Source: Pelagibacterales bacterium SAG-MED49 (GTDB taxonomy: Bacteria; Pseudomonadota; Alphaproteobacteria; Pelagibacterales; Pelagibacteraceae). From it: DNA of 64,000 nucleotides. Of this stretch, positions 10,031 to 19,629 are shown piece after piece. Position 1 is the stretch's first letter. Each line of letters begins with the position of its first letter. The position numbers were made by a program, and so were the translations under genes. The DNA lies in assembly GCA_014653365.1 (NCBI GenBank), contig JACWEQ010000001.1, positions 124,001-188,000 of the forward strand. The letters are read 5' to 3'. Below the pieces are notes generated by a model, which saw only the letters and a program-made list of their open reading frames with translations, searched no databases and was not told the DNA's origin.

Positions 10031-11132
10031 CTTTATTAAGCGAGACAATTACCTCACAAGCAATTGCTTTTTCCTTTCCAATTAAACCTAATTTTTCAAC
10101 AGTTTTACCTTTAAGGTTTATTAAATCTTTATCTAACTTTAATAAATTTGATAAAGATTTTAATATTTTATTTCGGTATTTCGATACTTTAGGTTGTTCA
10201 CAAATTAGATTAATATCCAAATTATTAATATAAAAATTATTTCTATTCAAAATTTCAATAATAGGTTTTAGCATTTTTGGAGATCTTATATTCTTAAACT
10301 GTTTTTTGTTATCTGGAAAAAAAGTACCAATATCCTTTTTCCTCATAGCACCTAAAATTGCATCAATTATTGAATGTAATATTACATCTCCATCTGAGTG
10401 ACCTTTTAATCCTGAGTGAAAAGGTATTTTAATACCACCTAAGTAAAGTTTCTTATTTTTGATTAATCTATGAATATCAAAGCCAATACCAAAATAGTTT
10501 TTTGTATTTATAATATCTTCTTTAAAAGTAATTTTAGTATTTAAGTTTTCACCTTTAATGAATTTAACTTTCAAATTATTTTCAATAAATAAAGTTGCTT
10601 CATCTTGTATTTTAGTTTTTTGACTTATTGATAGTTTGTATAAATCGTTAAATCTAAAGGCTTGGGGAGTTTGTGTTAAAAATGAACTTTCTCTCTTTAA
10701 ATTAAATAATTGATTTTTAACTTTGTATTTAATTGAATCTTTTGAGCTAATAACTGGAATAATTGCTTTATTCTTTTTTAAAGAATTAATTAAATTATTT
10801 AAAAGTTTGATAGTAAAATTTGGTCTTGCAGCATCGTGAATTAAAACATTATTTGGTTTAAATTTTTTGATATATTTTAACCCTAGAAGAGACGAATCTG
10901 ATCTTTCCTTACCACCTTTAATGACGATAACATTTTTGGGATATTTATATTTGATTTGTTTTTTATCATTTATAACTAGAATAATTTTCTTAAACAGTTT
11001 TGAGTTTAATGCTTTATCAATAGAGTGCTCAAAAAGAGCTTTATTTTTATACTTAATAAATTGTTTAGGCTTTGCAGAATTAAATCTTTTGCTTTGTCCT
11101 GAGGCAAGTATTATAAAATAATTGTTCATCAT
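10023..11132 (-). CDS. ispDF: Bifunctional IspD/IspF isoprenoid enzyme
   Basis: Fusion of MEP cytidylyltransferase (IspD) and MECDP synthase (IspF) of the non-mevalonate isoprenoid pathway. The 369-aa protein has an N-terminal IspD domain (about 1-210; 'FIILASGQSKRF', 'LIHDAARPNF', 'LTQTPQAF') and a C-terminal IspF domain (about 215-369; 'GIGFDIHRL' with the metal-binding Asp-His, 'GHSDGDVILHSIIDA', 'GTFFPD'). The fusion is common in alphaproteobacteria. Start is either of two adjacent ATGs. It is transcribed divergently from ntrY, sharing a very short promoter region. Confidence 0.96.
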   Translation of the reverse strand: MMNNYFIILASGQSKRFNSAKPKQFIKYKNKALFEHSIDKALNSKLFKKIILVINDKKQIKYKYPKNVIVIKGGKERSDSSLLGLKYIKKFKPNNVLIHDAARPNFTIKLLNNLINSLKKNKAIIPVISSKDSIKYKVKNQLFNLKRESSFLTQTPQAFRFNDLYKLSISQKTKIQDEATLFIENNLKVKFIKGENLNTKITFKEDIINTKNYFGIGFDIHRLIKNKKLYLGGIKIPFHSGLKGHSDGDVILHSIIDAILGAMRKKDIGTFFPDNKKQFKNIRSPKMLKPIIEILNRNNFYINNLDINLICEQPKVSKYRNKILKSLSNLLKLDKDLINLKGKTVEKLGLIGKEKAIACEVIVSLNKDD

Positions 11133-11154
11133 TATTGGTGATTATTTATTTAAA

Positions 11155-12936
11155 ATGTACGATTTTATCAAAAAAAATATATACCTTATATTTCTATTTA
11201 TTATCACATTATCAGTGGGTTTTTTAACCTTTTTAACTTTTATAGATAAAGGTTTTATTGAGCTATCAGACCAAAATTTACAATTTTTATTAATATTAAA
11301 TATAGCACTATTATTTCTTCTATTTATTTATATTTTTCTAGAAATTAAAAAAGCCATTAAAAATGATATTGATAGAGATGGATTAAAATCAAATAAAAAA
11401 TATATTACATATTTTGCTCTATTTACATTTATACCTTCTCTACTAATTTCTATATTTTCACTATTTTTATTTTCTTTTGCACTAGAAAAATATTTTGATA
11501 AAAAAGTAACTACAGTTGTAAATAACTCCTATGAACTTGCCAAAGACTATGTTGAAGAAGTAAGAAACAAAATCCAATCTGAAATAGTACTTATAGCCTT
11601 TGATACCAACAAAAGTAAAAAATTTTTAAATGACAATAAAAATGAATATTCAAGATTTTTAAAAACCCAAAGATTAATAAGACGTGTCGATGAAATACAT
11701 ATAATTGATATCGACAAAAGATTGTTATTTTCAACTCTTGAAGATGATCAACCGTATATCCCCCCGGTGGATAAGGCTCTTAATCTTGTATTAGACGATG
11801 ATCGACCCTTAAAAATTATTAATGCTCCAGGAAATCGATCAGCCGCAATTATGAGACTACAAAATTTTGATGATAGATTTCTTTATGTTGTAAAATATTT
11901 GGATAAAGACATTTCAAGATATTTAAATGAGTCACAAGAAGCTATCAATTTTTACTACACTGTTGAAGAAAAAAGTACTGGAATAAAGATTTCATTTGCA
12001 ATCATATATATAATAATTGTCTCTTTATTATTATTTATATCAATATCTATAGCTATTAGATTTTCATCAAGATTTTTTAGATCTATTAATAACTTAATTT
12101 TTGCATCCACATCAATTGGTGAAGGTAATTTAGATATAAAAGTTCCAGAAGTTAAAACAGATAAAGATTTAGAAATATTAAATAAAAATTTTAACTTAAT
12201 GATTGAGAAACTTAAAAATCAACAAGAAAAACTAATTATCAATGAACGGCACGAAGCCTGGGGAAGTTTAGCTAGAAAATTAGCACATGAGATTAAAAAT
12301 CCATTAACGCCAATTCAATTAACTATTGATAGATTGAAAAGTAAGTATTCAAGTCAATTATCAGAAAAAGATAAAGATAAATTTAAAGAAAATTTGAAGA
12401 TTATTAATAATCAAATTAAACAAATTGAAAAATTAGTTAATGAATTTTCAGACTTTGCCAGGATGCCCAAGCCTATTTTTCAAAAAAATGATCTTGCTGA
12501 ACTAATAATGGAAAATATTAAATTATTACAAGAATTAGACATTTCTATTAATATTAAATTCGAAAGTAATTTGCCTATTATTAATTTGGAAAGTGACAAA
12601 GAGCAGTTAAGCAGAGTTTTTTTAAATCTAATAAAAAATTCAATAGAAAGTATCCAACAAAAAGTTCAAAATGATAGTAATACCAACAAAAAAATTGACA
12701 TTGAACTAAATGATCATGATGATCATATAAATCTAACTATCATTGATACTGGGATTGGATTTGAAAACTTGAAATCTAATATTAAAGATATCTTAAATCC
12801 ATATTTTACAACAAAAAAAAATGGTACAGGTTTAGGGTTATCAATAGTTAATAAGATTATAAATGACCATAATGGTAATATTGAATTTATACCAATTAAT
12901 GATGGAGCAAAAATAAAAATTATATTTAAAAAATAA
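11155..12936 (+). CDS. ntrY: Sensor histidine kinase NtrY
   Basis: Membrane sensor kinase of the NtrYX pair, tied to nitrogen/redox signalling in alphaproteobacteria. From the ATG at 11155 it is 593 aa (the track's earlier start overlaps divergent ispDF). N-terminal membrane helices flank a periplasmic region; then a membrane helix, HAMP region, the phosphoacceptor in 'LARKLAHEIKNPLTP' (His near residue 378), N-box 'NLIKNSIES', G1 'DTGIGF', F-box 'PYFTTKK' and G2 'GTGLGLSIV'. The stop overlaps the ntrX start. Confidence 0.94.
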   Translation: MYDFIKKNIYLIFLFIITLSVGFLTFLTFIDKGFIELSDQNLQFLLILNIALLFLLFIYIFLEIKKAIKNDIDRDGLKSNKKYITYFALFTFIPSLLISIFSLFLFSFALEKYFDKKVTTVVNNSYELAKDYVEEVRNKIQSEIVLIAFDTNKSKKFLNDNKNEYSRFLKTQRLIRRVDEIHIIDIDKRLLFSTLEDDQPYIPPVDKALNLVLDDDRPLKIINAPGNRSAAIMRLQNFDDRFLYVVKYLDKDISRYLNESQEAINFYYTVEEKSTGIKISFAIIYIIIVSLLLFISISIAIRFSSRFFRSINNLIFASTSIGEGNLDIKVPEVKTDKDLEILNKNFNLMIEKLKNQQEKLIINERHEAWGSLARKLAHEIKNPLTPIQLTIDRLKSKYSSQLSEKDKDKFKENLKIINNQIKQIEKLVNEFSDFARMPKPIFQKNDLAELIMENIKLLQELDISINIKFESNLPIINLESDKEQLSRVFLNLIKNSIESIQQKVQNDSNTNKKIDIELNDHDDHINLTIIDTGIGFENLKSNIKDILNPYFTTKKNGTGLGLSIVNKIINDHNGNIEFIPINDGAKIKIIFKK

Positions 12937-14291
12937 TGAGTGCTGAAATTTTAATTGTTGATGATAATGCTGATATTAGAAATATTATTAACGAATTGAT
13001 ATTAGACGCTGGTTACAAAACAAGAATTGCTGCGAATTATAATCAAGCATTAACAGAAATAGATAATAAGCTGCCTGATGTTGCAATTTTAGATGTTAAA
13101 TTAGATAAGGGTGATAATGATGGTATTGAATTATTATCTCACATCAAATCTAAAAATAAAGATGTTCCAGTAATAATTATTTCTGGCCATGCCAATATTG
13201 AAATGGCTATTAAATCTTTACAAAAAGGTGCTTTTGAATTTATAGAAAAACCATTTGATCAAGAAAGATTATTAAATTTTATAAGTAGAGCAGTTGAAAA
13301 TTTCAACTTAAAAAAGCAAAATAAAGAATATGAGACTAAATTATTTTCTTCATATGATTTAATTGGCGATAGTAAAAATATACTAAATATTATTGATCAG
13401 ATTAAAAAGATTTCACTAACAGAAAGTAGAGTTTTTATTAATGGTCCTTCAGGATCAGGTAAAGAATTAATTGCAAGAAAGATTCATAAAAATTCGTCAA
13501 GAAATAAAAGTCCATTTATTATTTTAAATGGTGCATTATTAGATTCAAATAAATATGAATTAGAATTGTTTGGTGAAGAAAAAAGTAATGGATCAATATC
13601 TTATGGAGCATTAGAAAAAGCTAATAAAGGAACTCTTTTAATAGATCAGGTTTCAGAAATTCCTTTAGATATACAATCAAAAATTTTAAGAGTACTTATT
13701 GATCAAAAATTTAAAAGAGTTAATGGAAGTAATGATGTATCTGTTGATGTTAGATTAATCTGCTCTTCTAGTAAGGATTTAAAAGATGAAATTAGAATTG
13801 GTAATTTCAGAGAAGATCTGTTTCATAGAATTAATGTGTTTGAGATTAATATCGAACCTTTAAATCAAAGAATATCTGATATTCCACATTTAATTAAATA
13901 TTTTTCAAAAAAAATATCTGAGAATTATAATATTAAAGAATTAGAAATTGATCCTGATAATAGCTATATTTTAAATCATAATTGGAAAGGTAACGTAAGA
14001 GAGTTAAGAAATTTAATTGAAAGAGTAGCAATCTTGCAACCAGATACTAAAGATAAAATTTCGAATATTATCAAAGAGTCACTAAAAAATGATAATTTTG
14101 ATAATCAAATAGCAGAAAACAGCCTATCTGTGCCATTAAAAGAAGCTAGAGAAAAGTTTGAAAAAGAGTATTTAACTATTCAACTGAAGAAGTTTAATGG
14201 CAATATTTCTAAAACAGCCAATTTTGTTGGCATGGAAAGAAGTGCATTACATAGAAAATTAAAAGGCTTAGGAATAAAAGAATTTAATTAA
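12936..14291 (+). CDS. ntrX: Response regulator NtrX
   Basis: Partner of NtrY. The 451-aa protein has a receiver domain (about 1-120; phosphoacceptor in 'VAILDVKL', Lys in 'IEKPF'), an AAA+ domain ('GPSGSGKELIARKIH' Walker A, 'KGTLLIDQVSEIP' Walker B) and a Fis-type HTH at the end ('NISKTANFVGMERSALHRKL'). The GAFTGA loop needed to contact sigma-54 is not recognisable: the region reads 'GSISYGALEKA'. NtrX therefore probably acts on the housekeeping holoenzyme, as reported for other alphaproteobacterial NtrX proteins. Confidence 0.93.
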   Translation: MSAEILIVDDNADIRNIINELILDAGYKTRIAANYNQALTEIDNKLPDVAILDVKLDKGDNDGIELLSHIKSKNKDVPVIIISGHANIEMAIKSLQKGAFEFIEKPFDQERLLNFISRAVENFNLKKQNKEYETKLFSSYDLIGDSKNILNIIDQIKKISLTESRVFINGPSGSGKELIARKIHKNSSRNKSPFIILNGALLDSNKYELELFGEEKSNGSISYGALEKANKGTLLIDQVSEIPLDIQSKILRVLIDQKFKRVNGSNDVSVDVRLICSSSKDLKDEIRIGNFREDLFHRINVFEINIEPLNQRISDIPHLIKYFSKKISENYNIKELEIDPDNSYILNHNWKGNVRELRNLIERVAILQPDTKDKISNIIKESLKNDNFDNQIAENSLSVPLKEAREKFEKEYLTIQLKKFNGNISKTANFVGMERSALHRKLKGLGIKEFN

Positions 14292-14292
14292 A

Positions 14293-15684
14293 ATGAACAT
14301 TATCATCTGTGGTGCTGGTAGAGTAGGGTTCACTATTGCTAAACAATTAAGTGAGCAAGGTCATTCTATAACTGTTATTGACCAATCTAGTGAGGATATT
14401 CAAAAAATTGATGAAGCTTTAGATGTAAAGGCTATCGTTGGTAAAGCAACCTATCCATCAATTTTAGAAAAAGCAAATGCCACAGAAGCTGACATGATAA
14501 TTGCTGTTACCAGGAATGATGAAATTAATATGGTAATTTGTCAGATCGCTTTTTCTATTTTTAATATACCAAAAAAGATTGCAAGAATAAGATCACAAGA
14601 TTATCTAAATCCAAAATTTACACGAGTTTATAATAAAGAAAATTTACCAATTGATGTAATTATTTCTCCTGAAATTGAAATAGCTAAATCTATTAAAAGA
14701 AAATTAGAAGCTCCGGGTACCTTAGATAGTGTGCCATTTGCTGATAATAAAATTAGATTATTAGAAATTTTAATTAATGATAATTGTAATTTAATTAATA
14801 TTCAGCTAAATGAATTAACAAAAAAACATCCCAATCTAGACGCTAATATAATTGGAATAATTAGAGATGATAAATTTTTAATTCCAAAAAAAAATGATGA
14901 TATAAAAAAAAATGATAAGATTTATGTTATAATTAATTCATCTCAAATGGCTGAAACACTAGAAGCTTTTGGTCATAATGAAAAAATTTCTAAAAAAATA
15001 TTAATTGTTGGCGGTGGTAATATTGGATTTAATTTAGCTAAAAATTTGGAAGAAACACTAGACTCCACAAGAGTTAAGATTGTTGAAAAAGATAAAGATC
15101 GTGCAGAATTTTTAGCAAATGAACTTAATAATACAATTGTTATCAATGGTAACGGTCTTGATGAAGAAGTTTTAATGGAAGCTAATTTAGAAGAGGCTGA
15201 AACAGTACTTGCTTTAACAAATGATGACGAAGACAATTTAATGGTTAGTGTATTAGTTGAAAAATTCGCTCAAGACGAAAAAACTATTGATGACAAAAGA
15301 ACCATGGCATTAATTAATAAACCTAATTATTCACTATTGCAAAATTCACTTAAAATTGATGATTTAATTGATCCAAGAATGAATACTGTATCAAGCATTT
15401 TAAAACATATCCATAAAGGTACAATAGAAACTGCTTACACGATAATGAATGGTGAGTATGAGGTGATCGAGGCTGAAATAATAGAAACATCAGAATTAAT
15501 TAATAAAGAACTAAAAAATTCAAATTTACCTGAAGAAATTAGAATTGGAGCAATATTACGGGAAGATAAGGTAATTATACCAAGATCAAATTTTGTATTT
15601 CAAAAAGAAGATAGAGTAGTCTTTTTAGCCAAAAAAGATTCAATTTCAGTTGTGGAAAATATATTTAGAATTAGCTCAATTTAA
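14293..15684 (+). CDS. trkA: Trk potassium uptake regulator TrkA
   Basis: Cytoplasmic NAD-binding gating subunit of the Trk K+ system. The 463-aa protein is a tandem duplication: RCK-N fold 'IIICGAGRVGFTIAKQL' near residue 3 and again 'ILIVGGGNIGFNLAKNL' near residue 236, each followed by an RCK-C domain. It follows ntrX by one base and precedes trkH by four, so ntrYX-trkAH is one transcription unit, a variant of the common ntrYX-trkA(-hfq) order; no hfq is seen here. Confidence 0.95.
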   Translation: MNIIICGAGRVGFTIAKQLSEQGHSITVIDQSSEDIQKIDEALDVKAIVGKATYPSILEKANATEADMIIAVTRNDEINMVICQIAFSIFNIPKKIARIRSQDYLNPKFTRVYNKENLPIDVIISPEIEIAKSIKRKLEAPGTLDSVPFADNKIRLLEILINDNCNLINIQLNELTKKHPNLDANIIGIIRDDKFLIPKKNDDIKKNDKIYVIINSSQMAETLEAFGHNEKISKKILIVGGGNIGFNLAKNLEETLDSTRVKIVEKDKDRAEFLANELNNTIVINGNGLDEEVLMEANLEEAETVLALTNDDEDNLMVSVLVEKFAQDEKTIDDKRTMALINKPNYSLLQNSLKIDDLIDPRMNTVSSILKHIHKGTIETAYTIMNGEYEVIEAEIIETSELINKELKNSNLPEEIRIGAILREDKVIIPRSNFVFQKEDRVVFLAKKDSISVVENIFRISSI

Positions 15685-15688
15685 TTGA

Positions 15689-17095
15689 ATGCAATTCTTT
15701 AGAGTAAAATATCTTAGTTTTTTCTTTGCATTAGTTTCGATATTCTCTTTTTTTAATATTATCTATTCTTATTATTTTAATTTTTTTCTAAATTTAAACA
15801 CTTATTACATAAGTTTAACATTATCTTTGTTAATCAGTATATTATTTTATCAAATCAAAACTAATCCAAATAAACCGAGTATTTTTGAAAAAATTTTAAC
15901 AGTTATTTTAGGCTATATTTTATTACCTTTAATTTTATCAATACCATTTTACTTTAGTATTTATAATTTATCTTTTTTAAACGCATTGTTTGAAACTGTT
16001 TCTGGTTTTACTTCAACAGGTTTTACAATTTTTGATGAAATTAATTATATGGATCAAGGTCTTATTTTATGGAGATCTTCAGTACAATGGATAGGTGGGT
16101 TGTATTTTTTATTTTCAATTATTTTCTTAATTGATATTTATGATGAAAGTTTAAAAAAATCGCTTACAAATTTTATATCTTTTAATAGTTCAGAAATATT
16201 GAAACAAACAATAAAAATATTTTTGCTATATTCTGGCTTAACTGTTGCTATTTTTATAATCTTAAATATCACAGGGATAAGATCCTTCAATTCTCTTAAT
16301 TTAGCAATGACCATCATTTCATCTGGTGGATTCTTACCAACAAATGAGCTTTCTTCTATTTTAGTTAATAATACTCAAATTGTCGTTTTTTCTTTTTTAA
16401 TGTTAGTTTCTTTTTTTAGTATCTTTTTTATTTATAATTTAATTTTTTTAAGAGATAAAAATCTTAATTTTTTTTATGAAGATATTCATTTATTTTTATA
16501 TTTTGTGATTACTACTACAATTTTTTTTATATTCTTTAGTTTTAATACTGATTTTACACATAGTTTTTTATCTTTAACTAGTAGTATTTCAAATATTGGT
16601 ATTTCTCTTAAATCAGATCAAACAAATTTAAACTTTATTTATTTAATACTAGTAATAATTGGTGGATCTTTTTTTTCTACTAGTTCTGGACTAAGATTTT
16701 TAAAAATTTATGCATTAACAAAATATTCATTAAATCAAATTCTTTCTTTCAGTAAACCAAAGAATATTTTTATGAATAAACTAATGTTTTCAAAAATTAA
16801 TTTTGATTTTAGAGAAATAAATAAATATTTTTTAACTATCGTAATTTTTATTATTTCTTTATTTATTCTGACATCTATTTTAAGCTTAAGTGGTATAAAT
16901 TTTGAAGGATCTTTCAAGCTTAGTATTTTAACATTAATGAATACTGTAAATTCATCAGCTTACGGTATTGATGATTTTGATTTTCAAAATTTACATTTTT
17001 TAACTAAATATTTTCTTATTTTTTTCATGATTATCGGTAGAGTTGAACTTTTATCCTTGTTGCTAATAGCTAAAAAATTTCTTTTTAAATATTAA
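15689..17095 (+). CDS. trkH: Trk potassium transporter membrane subunit TrkH
   Basis: K+-translocating membrane subunit that works with TrkA. The 468-aa, strongly hydrophobic protein carries TrkH pore-loop signatures 'FETVSGFTSTGFTIF', 'TIISSGGFLP' and 'GGSFFSTSSGLRF', and a fourth degenerate loop near 'NTVNSSAYG'. It ends the ntrYX-trkAH operon just before a tRNA gene. Family assignment is secure. Confidence 0.92.
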   Translation: MQFFRVKYLSFFFALVSIFSFFNIIYSYYFNFFLNLNTYYISLTLSLLISILFYQIKTNPNKPSIFEKILTVILGYILLPLILSIPFYFSIYNLSFLNALFETVSGFTSTGFTIFDEINYMDQGLILWRSSVQWIGGLYFLFSIIFLIDIYDESLKKSLTNFISFNSSEILKQTIKIFLLYSGLTVAIFIILNITGIRSFNSLNLAMTIISSGGFLPTNELSSILVNNTQIVVFSFLMLVSFFSIFFIYNLIFLRDKNLNFFYEDIHLFLYFVITTTIFFIFFSFNTDFTHSFLSLTSSISNIGISLKSDQTNLNFIYLILVIIGGSFFSTSSGLRFLKIYALTKYSLNQILSFSKPKNIFMNKLMFSKINFDFREINKYFLTIVIFIISLFILTSILSLSGINFEGSFKLSILTLMNTVNSSAYGIDDFDFQNLHFLTKYFLIFFMIIGRVELLSLLLIAKKFLFKY

Positions 17096-17129
17096 TTAAG
17101 TATTATATATGTATCAGTATTTTATTAAT

Positions 17130-17206
17130 GCGCCCTTAGCTCAGCTGGATAGAGCATCGGTTTTCTAAACCGAGGGTCGCACGTTCGAGTCGTGCAGGGC
17201 GCACCA
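17130..17206 (+). tRNA. tRNA-Arg (TCT), CCA encoded
   Basis: Complete cloverleaf: acceptor GCGCCCT pairs with AGGGCGC, the D-arm contains 'AGCTCAGCTGGATAGAGC', the anticodon stem TCGGT/ACCGA encloses loop TTTCTAA (anticodon TCT), and the T-arm contains 'GTTCGAGTC'. The discriminator A is followed by encoded CCA at 17204-17206. It reads AGA codons, a major arginine codon in this AT-rich genome. Confidence 0.97.
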
Positions 17207-17250
17207 CTATCAATATATATTTATCAAAAATTTATTCACACTACATATAG

Positions 17251-17353
17251 TTAGAATAGTTCTAATTAGTCTAATTTTTCTTTGATCAACTTTATATAAT
17301 GATAGAAACTTGTTCTGATTCAAATTTATTTTGAATTATTTGTTAACAAATAA
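17251..17353 (+). promoter_or_regulatory. Leader/promoter region of aapJ with two perfect palindromes
   Basis: The 168 bases between tRNA-Arg and aapJ hold TTAGAATAGTTCTAA (17251-17265, six-base arms) and an uninterrupted 18-bp palindrome TTATTTGTTAACAAATAA (17336-17353) ending about 10 bases before the AAAGGAAG ribosome site. Either could be an operator; the second could also fold in RNA as a seven-pair stem with loop TTAA. A TATAAT lies between them (near 17295) but I see no well-spaced -35. The regulator is unknown; chance palindromes are possible in AT-rich DNA. Confidence 0.4.
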
Positions 17354-17374
17354 AAATAACTAAAAGGAAGAATA

Positions 17375-18415
17375 ATGTTTAAATACTTAAAACAATTAAC
17401 TTCTTTAGTAGCAATGGTTGCTGTGTTGTTTACTTTTACAACTGAAACTTTCGCTGCTAAAAAATCTAAGACACTTAAAAACACTCAGAAGAAGGGTTTT
17501 GTAAGATGTGGAGTATCTCAAGGTCTACCAGGATTTTCTAATGCTGACGCTGCAGGAAATTGGACTGGTGTTGACGTTGATGTATGTAGAGCGGTAGCTG
17601 CTGCAGTACTAGGTGATGCAAACAAAGTTAAGTTTACACCATTAAGTGCTAAAGAAAGATTTACAGCTTTAACTTCTGGTGAGATTGATATCTTATCAAG
17701 AAACACAACTTGGACTCTTTCTAGAGATGCTGACATTGGACTAACTTTCGTTGGAGTAAACTTCTACGATGGTCAAGGTTTTATGGTTAGAAAAGACTCT
17801 GGAATTACTTCAACAAGCCAATTCAAAAATGGAATCTCAGCTTGTACTAACATTGGTACAACAACTGAGTTAAACATGAGAGACTTCTTTAATTCTAAAG
17901 GAATTTCTTACACTCCAGTAGCTTTTGAAAAAGCTGATGAAGTTGTAGCCGCTTATGATGCTGGTAGATGTGATACATACACTACTGACAAATCTGGACT
18001 TGCTGCACAAAGAACTAAAATGAGTAATCCTGATGATCACATGGTATTACCTGAAACTATTTCAAAAGAGCCTTTAGGCCCTGTTGTTAGACAAGGTGAT
18101 TCAGTATGGGAAGATATCGTAAGATGGTCTTTAAATACTATGATCGAAGCTGAAGAGTATGGTGTTACTTCTGCTAATGCTGATATGATGAAAACTTCAG
18201 AAAACCCACAAATCAAAAGATTAGTTGGTGCTGAAGGTGAAATGGGTGCTGCATTCGGTTTAGATAATGAGTGGAACTTAAGAATTATCAAACAAGTTGG
18301 AAACTATGGTGAAAGTTATAAGAGAAATATAGCTGACACTGGTATCTTACCAGACAGAGGTCCAAATGAATTATGGACTAAAGGTGGTATTTTATACGTT
18401 CCACCATCAAGATAA
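17375..18415 (+). CDS. aapJ: General L-amino-acid ABC transporter, periplasmic binding protein
   Basis: Binds amino acids in the periplasm for the AapJQMP (YhdWXYZ) importer. The 346-aa precursor has a signal peptide (about residues 1-28, cleavage after '...ETFA') and the SBP family 3 body: 'GFVRCGVSQGLPGFS', 'WTGVDVDVCRAVAAAV', 'SRNTTWTLSRDADIGLTF'. It has a strong ribosome site (AAAGGAAG). A terminator separates it from the permease genes, suggesting excess binding protein over permease. Codon and base use are less AT-extreme than neighbours, as expected for a very highly expressed SAR11 gene. Confidence 0.96.
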   Translation: MFKYLKQLTSLVAMVAVLFTFTTETFAAKKSKTLKNTQKKGFVRCGVSQGLPGFSNADAAGNWTGVDVDVCRAVAAAVLGDANKVKFTPLSAKERFTALTSGEIDILSRNTTWTLSRDADIGLTFVGVNFYDGQGFMVRKDSGITSTSQFKNGISACTNIGTTTELNMRDFFNSKGISYTPVAFEKADEVVAAYDAGRCDTYTTDKSGLAAQRTKMSNPDDHMVLPETISKEPLGPVVRQGDSVWEDIVRWSLNTMIEAEEYGVTSANADMMKTSENPQIKRLVGAEGEMGAAFGLDNEWNLRIIKQVGNYGESYKRNIADTGILPDRGPNELWTKGGILYVPPSR

Positions 18416-18435
18416 TTTAAAGTTATAAATTAATT

Positions 18436-18468
18436 AAAAAGGGCTAGATTTATCTAGCCCTTTTTTTA
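18436..18468 (+). terminator. Intrinsic terminator/attenuator between aapJ and aapQ
   Basis: Stem GGGCTAGA / TCTAGCCC with loop TTTA, preceded by A's and followed by seven T's. It ends about 14 bases before the aapQ start, inside the operon, so it probably acts as a partial terminator that lowers permease expression relative to the binding protein. Confidence 0.9.
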
Positions 18469-18481
18469 TAGTATCGACCAA

Positions 18482-19627
18482 ATGAAATTTAAAAAAATCT
18501 TACCTCAATTTTTAACTTTATTATTTATAGTTTTAATCTTTGGATTCTTTACTATGAATGCTCAAGAGAACATGGATACACGTGGTATTGAGTTTGGATT
18601 TGGTTTTTTATCAAAAGAAGCTTCATTTGATATTCAGTTTTCGCTAATTGATTATGATGGCTCCATGTCATATGGGCGTGCTTATTTAGTTGGACTTTTA
18701 AATACACTGTTAGTCTCATTTATTGGTATTATTTTAAGCACAATATTAGGAGCCGTAATTGGAGTAGCTCGATTGTCACCAAACTATTTAATTAATAAAA
18801 CCGCTAGTTTTTATGTAGAATTTTTTAGAAATGTCCCTTTATTATTACAAATCTTTTTTTGGTATTTTGCAGCTTTAAGAGCACTGCCAATGCCTGAGGA
18901 TGCTCCATTAATTTTTGGCTCATCTTTTATGACAATAAAAGGCCTTTATACACCAGCACCAATTTGGAACAATTTAGATGTATTTATGATTGCTTTGATT
19001 GTTGCAATGATTGTTATTTACTTTTTCAATAAATTTGCAAAAAGAAAGCAGGAAGAAGAGGGTAAGCAGTATCCAAAATTTTTAATTTCACTTGGAATTT
19101 TTGTTATTTTACCTGCATTAACATTTTTTGTTGGAGGTGTTGATGTAACTTGGAGTTTTCCAGAATTGAAACAATTAGCCAAAACATCTTTTACATATGA
19201 GGGTGGTTTAGGGATACCCCCTGAACTTATTGCATTAACATTAGCATTAACCCTATATACAGCAACTTTTATTGCTGAAAATGTAAGGGCTGGAATTCAA
19301 GGTATAGGTAAAGGTCAAAAAGAGGCAGCTGCTTCTGTTGGGTTAACACCTGGTCAAGTTTTAAAATTAGTAGTTTTACCTCAGGCATTAAGAATTATTA
19401 TTCCTCCTACTACAAATCAATATCTAAATTTAACAAAAAACTCATCTCTTGCTGCAGCAATAGCTTACCCTGACTTAGTATTAGTTTTTGCAGGTACTGC
19501 TATGATGCAAACCGGTAGAGCAATTGAGATTGTAGGAATTACCATGGCTACTTATTTAACAATCAGTTTAACAATCTCTCTATTTATGAACTGGTACAAT
19601 AAAAGAATTGCGATACAGGAAAAATAA
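18482..19627 (+). CDS. aapQ: General L-amino-acid ABC transporter permease (AapQ/YhdX)
   Basis: First inner-membrane subunit of the amino-acid importer. The 381-aa protein has an N-terminal anchor, the His/Glu/Gln/Arg-opine TM-subunit element 'GLLNTLLVSFIGIILSTILG', and the ATPase-docking EAA loop 'ENVRAGIQGIGKGQKEAAASVGLTPGQVLKLVVLPQA'-like region near residues 265-300. It is longer than minimal HisM-type permeases, as is usual for AapQ. The gene follows the aapJ terminator and is two bases upstream of aapM. Confidence 0.95.
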   Translation: MKFKKILPQFLTLLFIVLIFGFFTMNAQENMDTRGIEFGFGFLSKEASFDIQFSLIDYDGSMSYGRAYLVGLLNTLLVSFIGIILSTILGAVIGVARLSPNYLINKTASFYVEFFRNVPLLLQIFFWYFAALRALPMPEDAPLIFGSSFMTIKGLYTPAPIWNNLDVFMIALIVAMIVIYFFNKFAKRKQEEEGKQYPKFLISLGIFVILPALTFFVGGVDVTWSFPELKQLAKTSFTYEGGLGIPPELIALTLALTLYTATFIAENVRAGIQGIGKGQKEAAASVGLTPGQVLKLVVLPQALRIIIPPTTNQYLNLTKNSSLAAAIAYPDLVLVFAGTAMMQTGRAIEIVGITMATYLTISLTISLFMNWYNKRIAIQEK

Positions 19628-19629
19628 CA

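Noticed and set aside
10867-11121. Plus-strand 84-aa ORF opposite ispD
   Set aside because: Antisense to the conserved IspD N-terminal half; no independent support.
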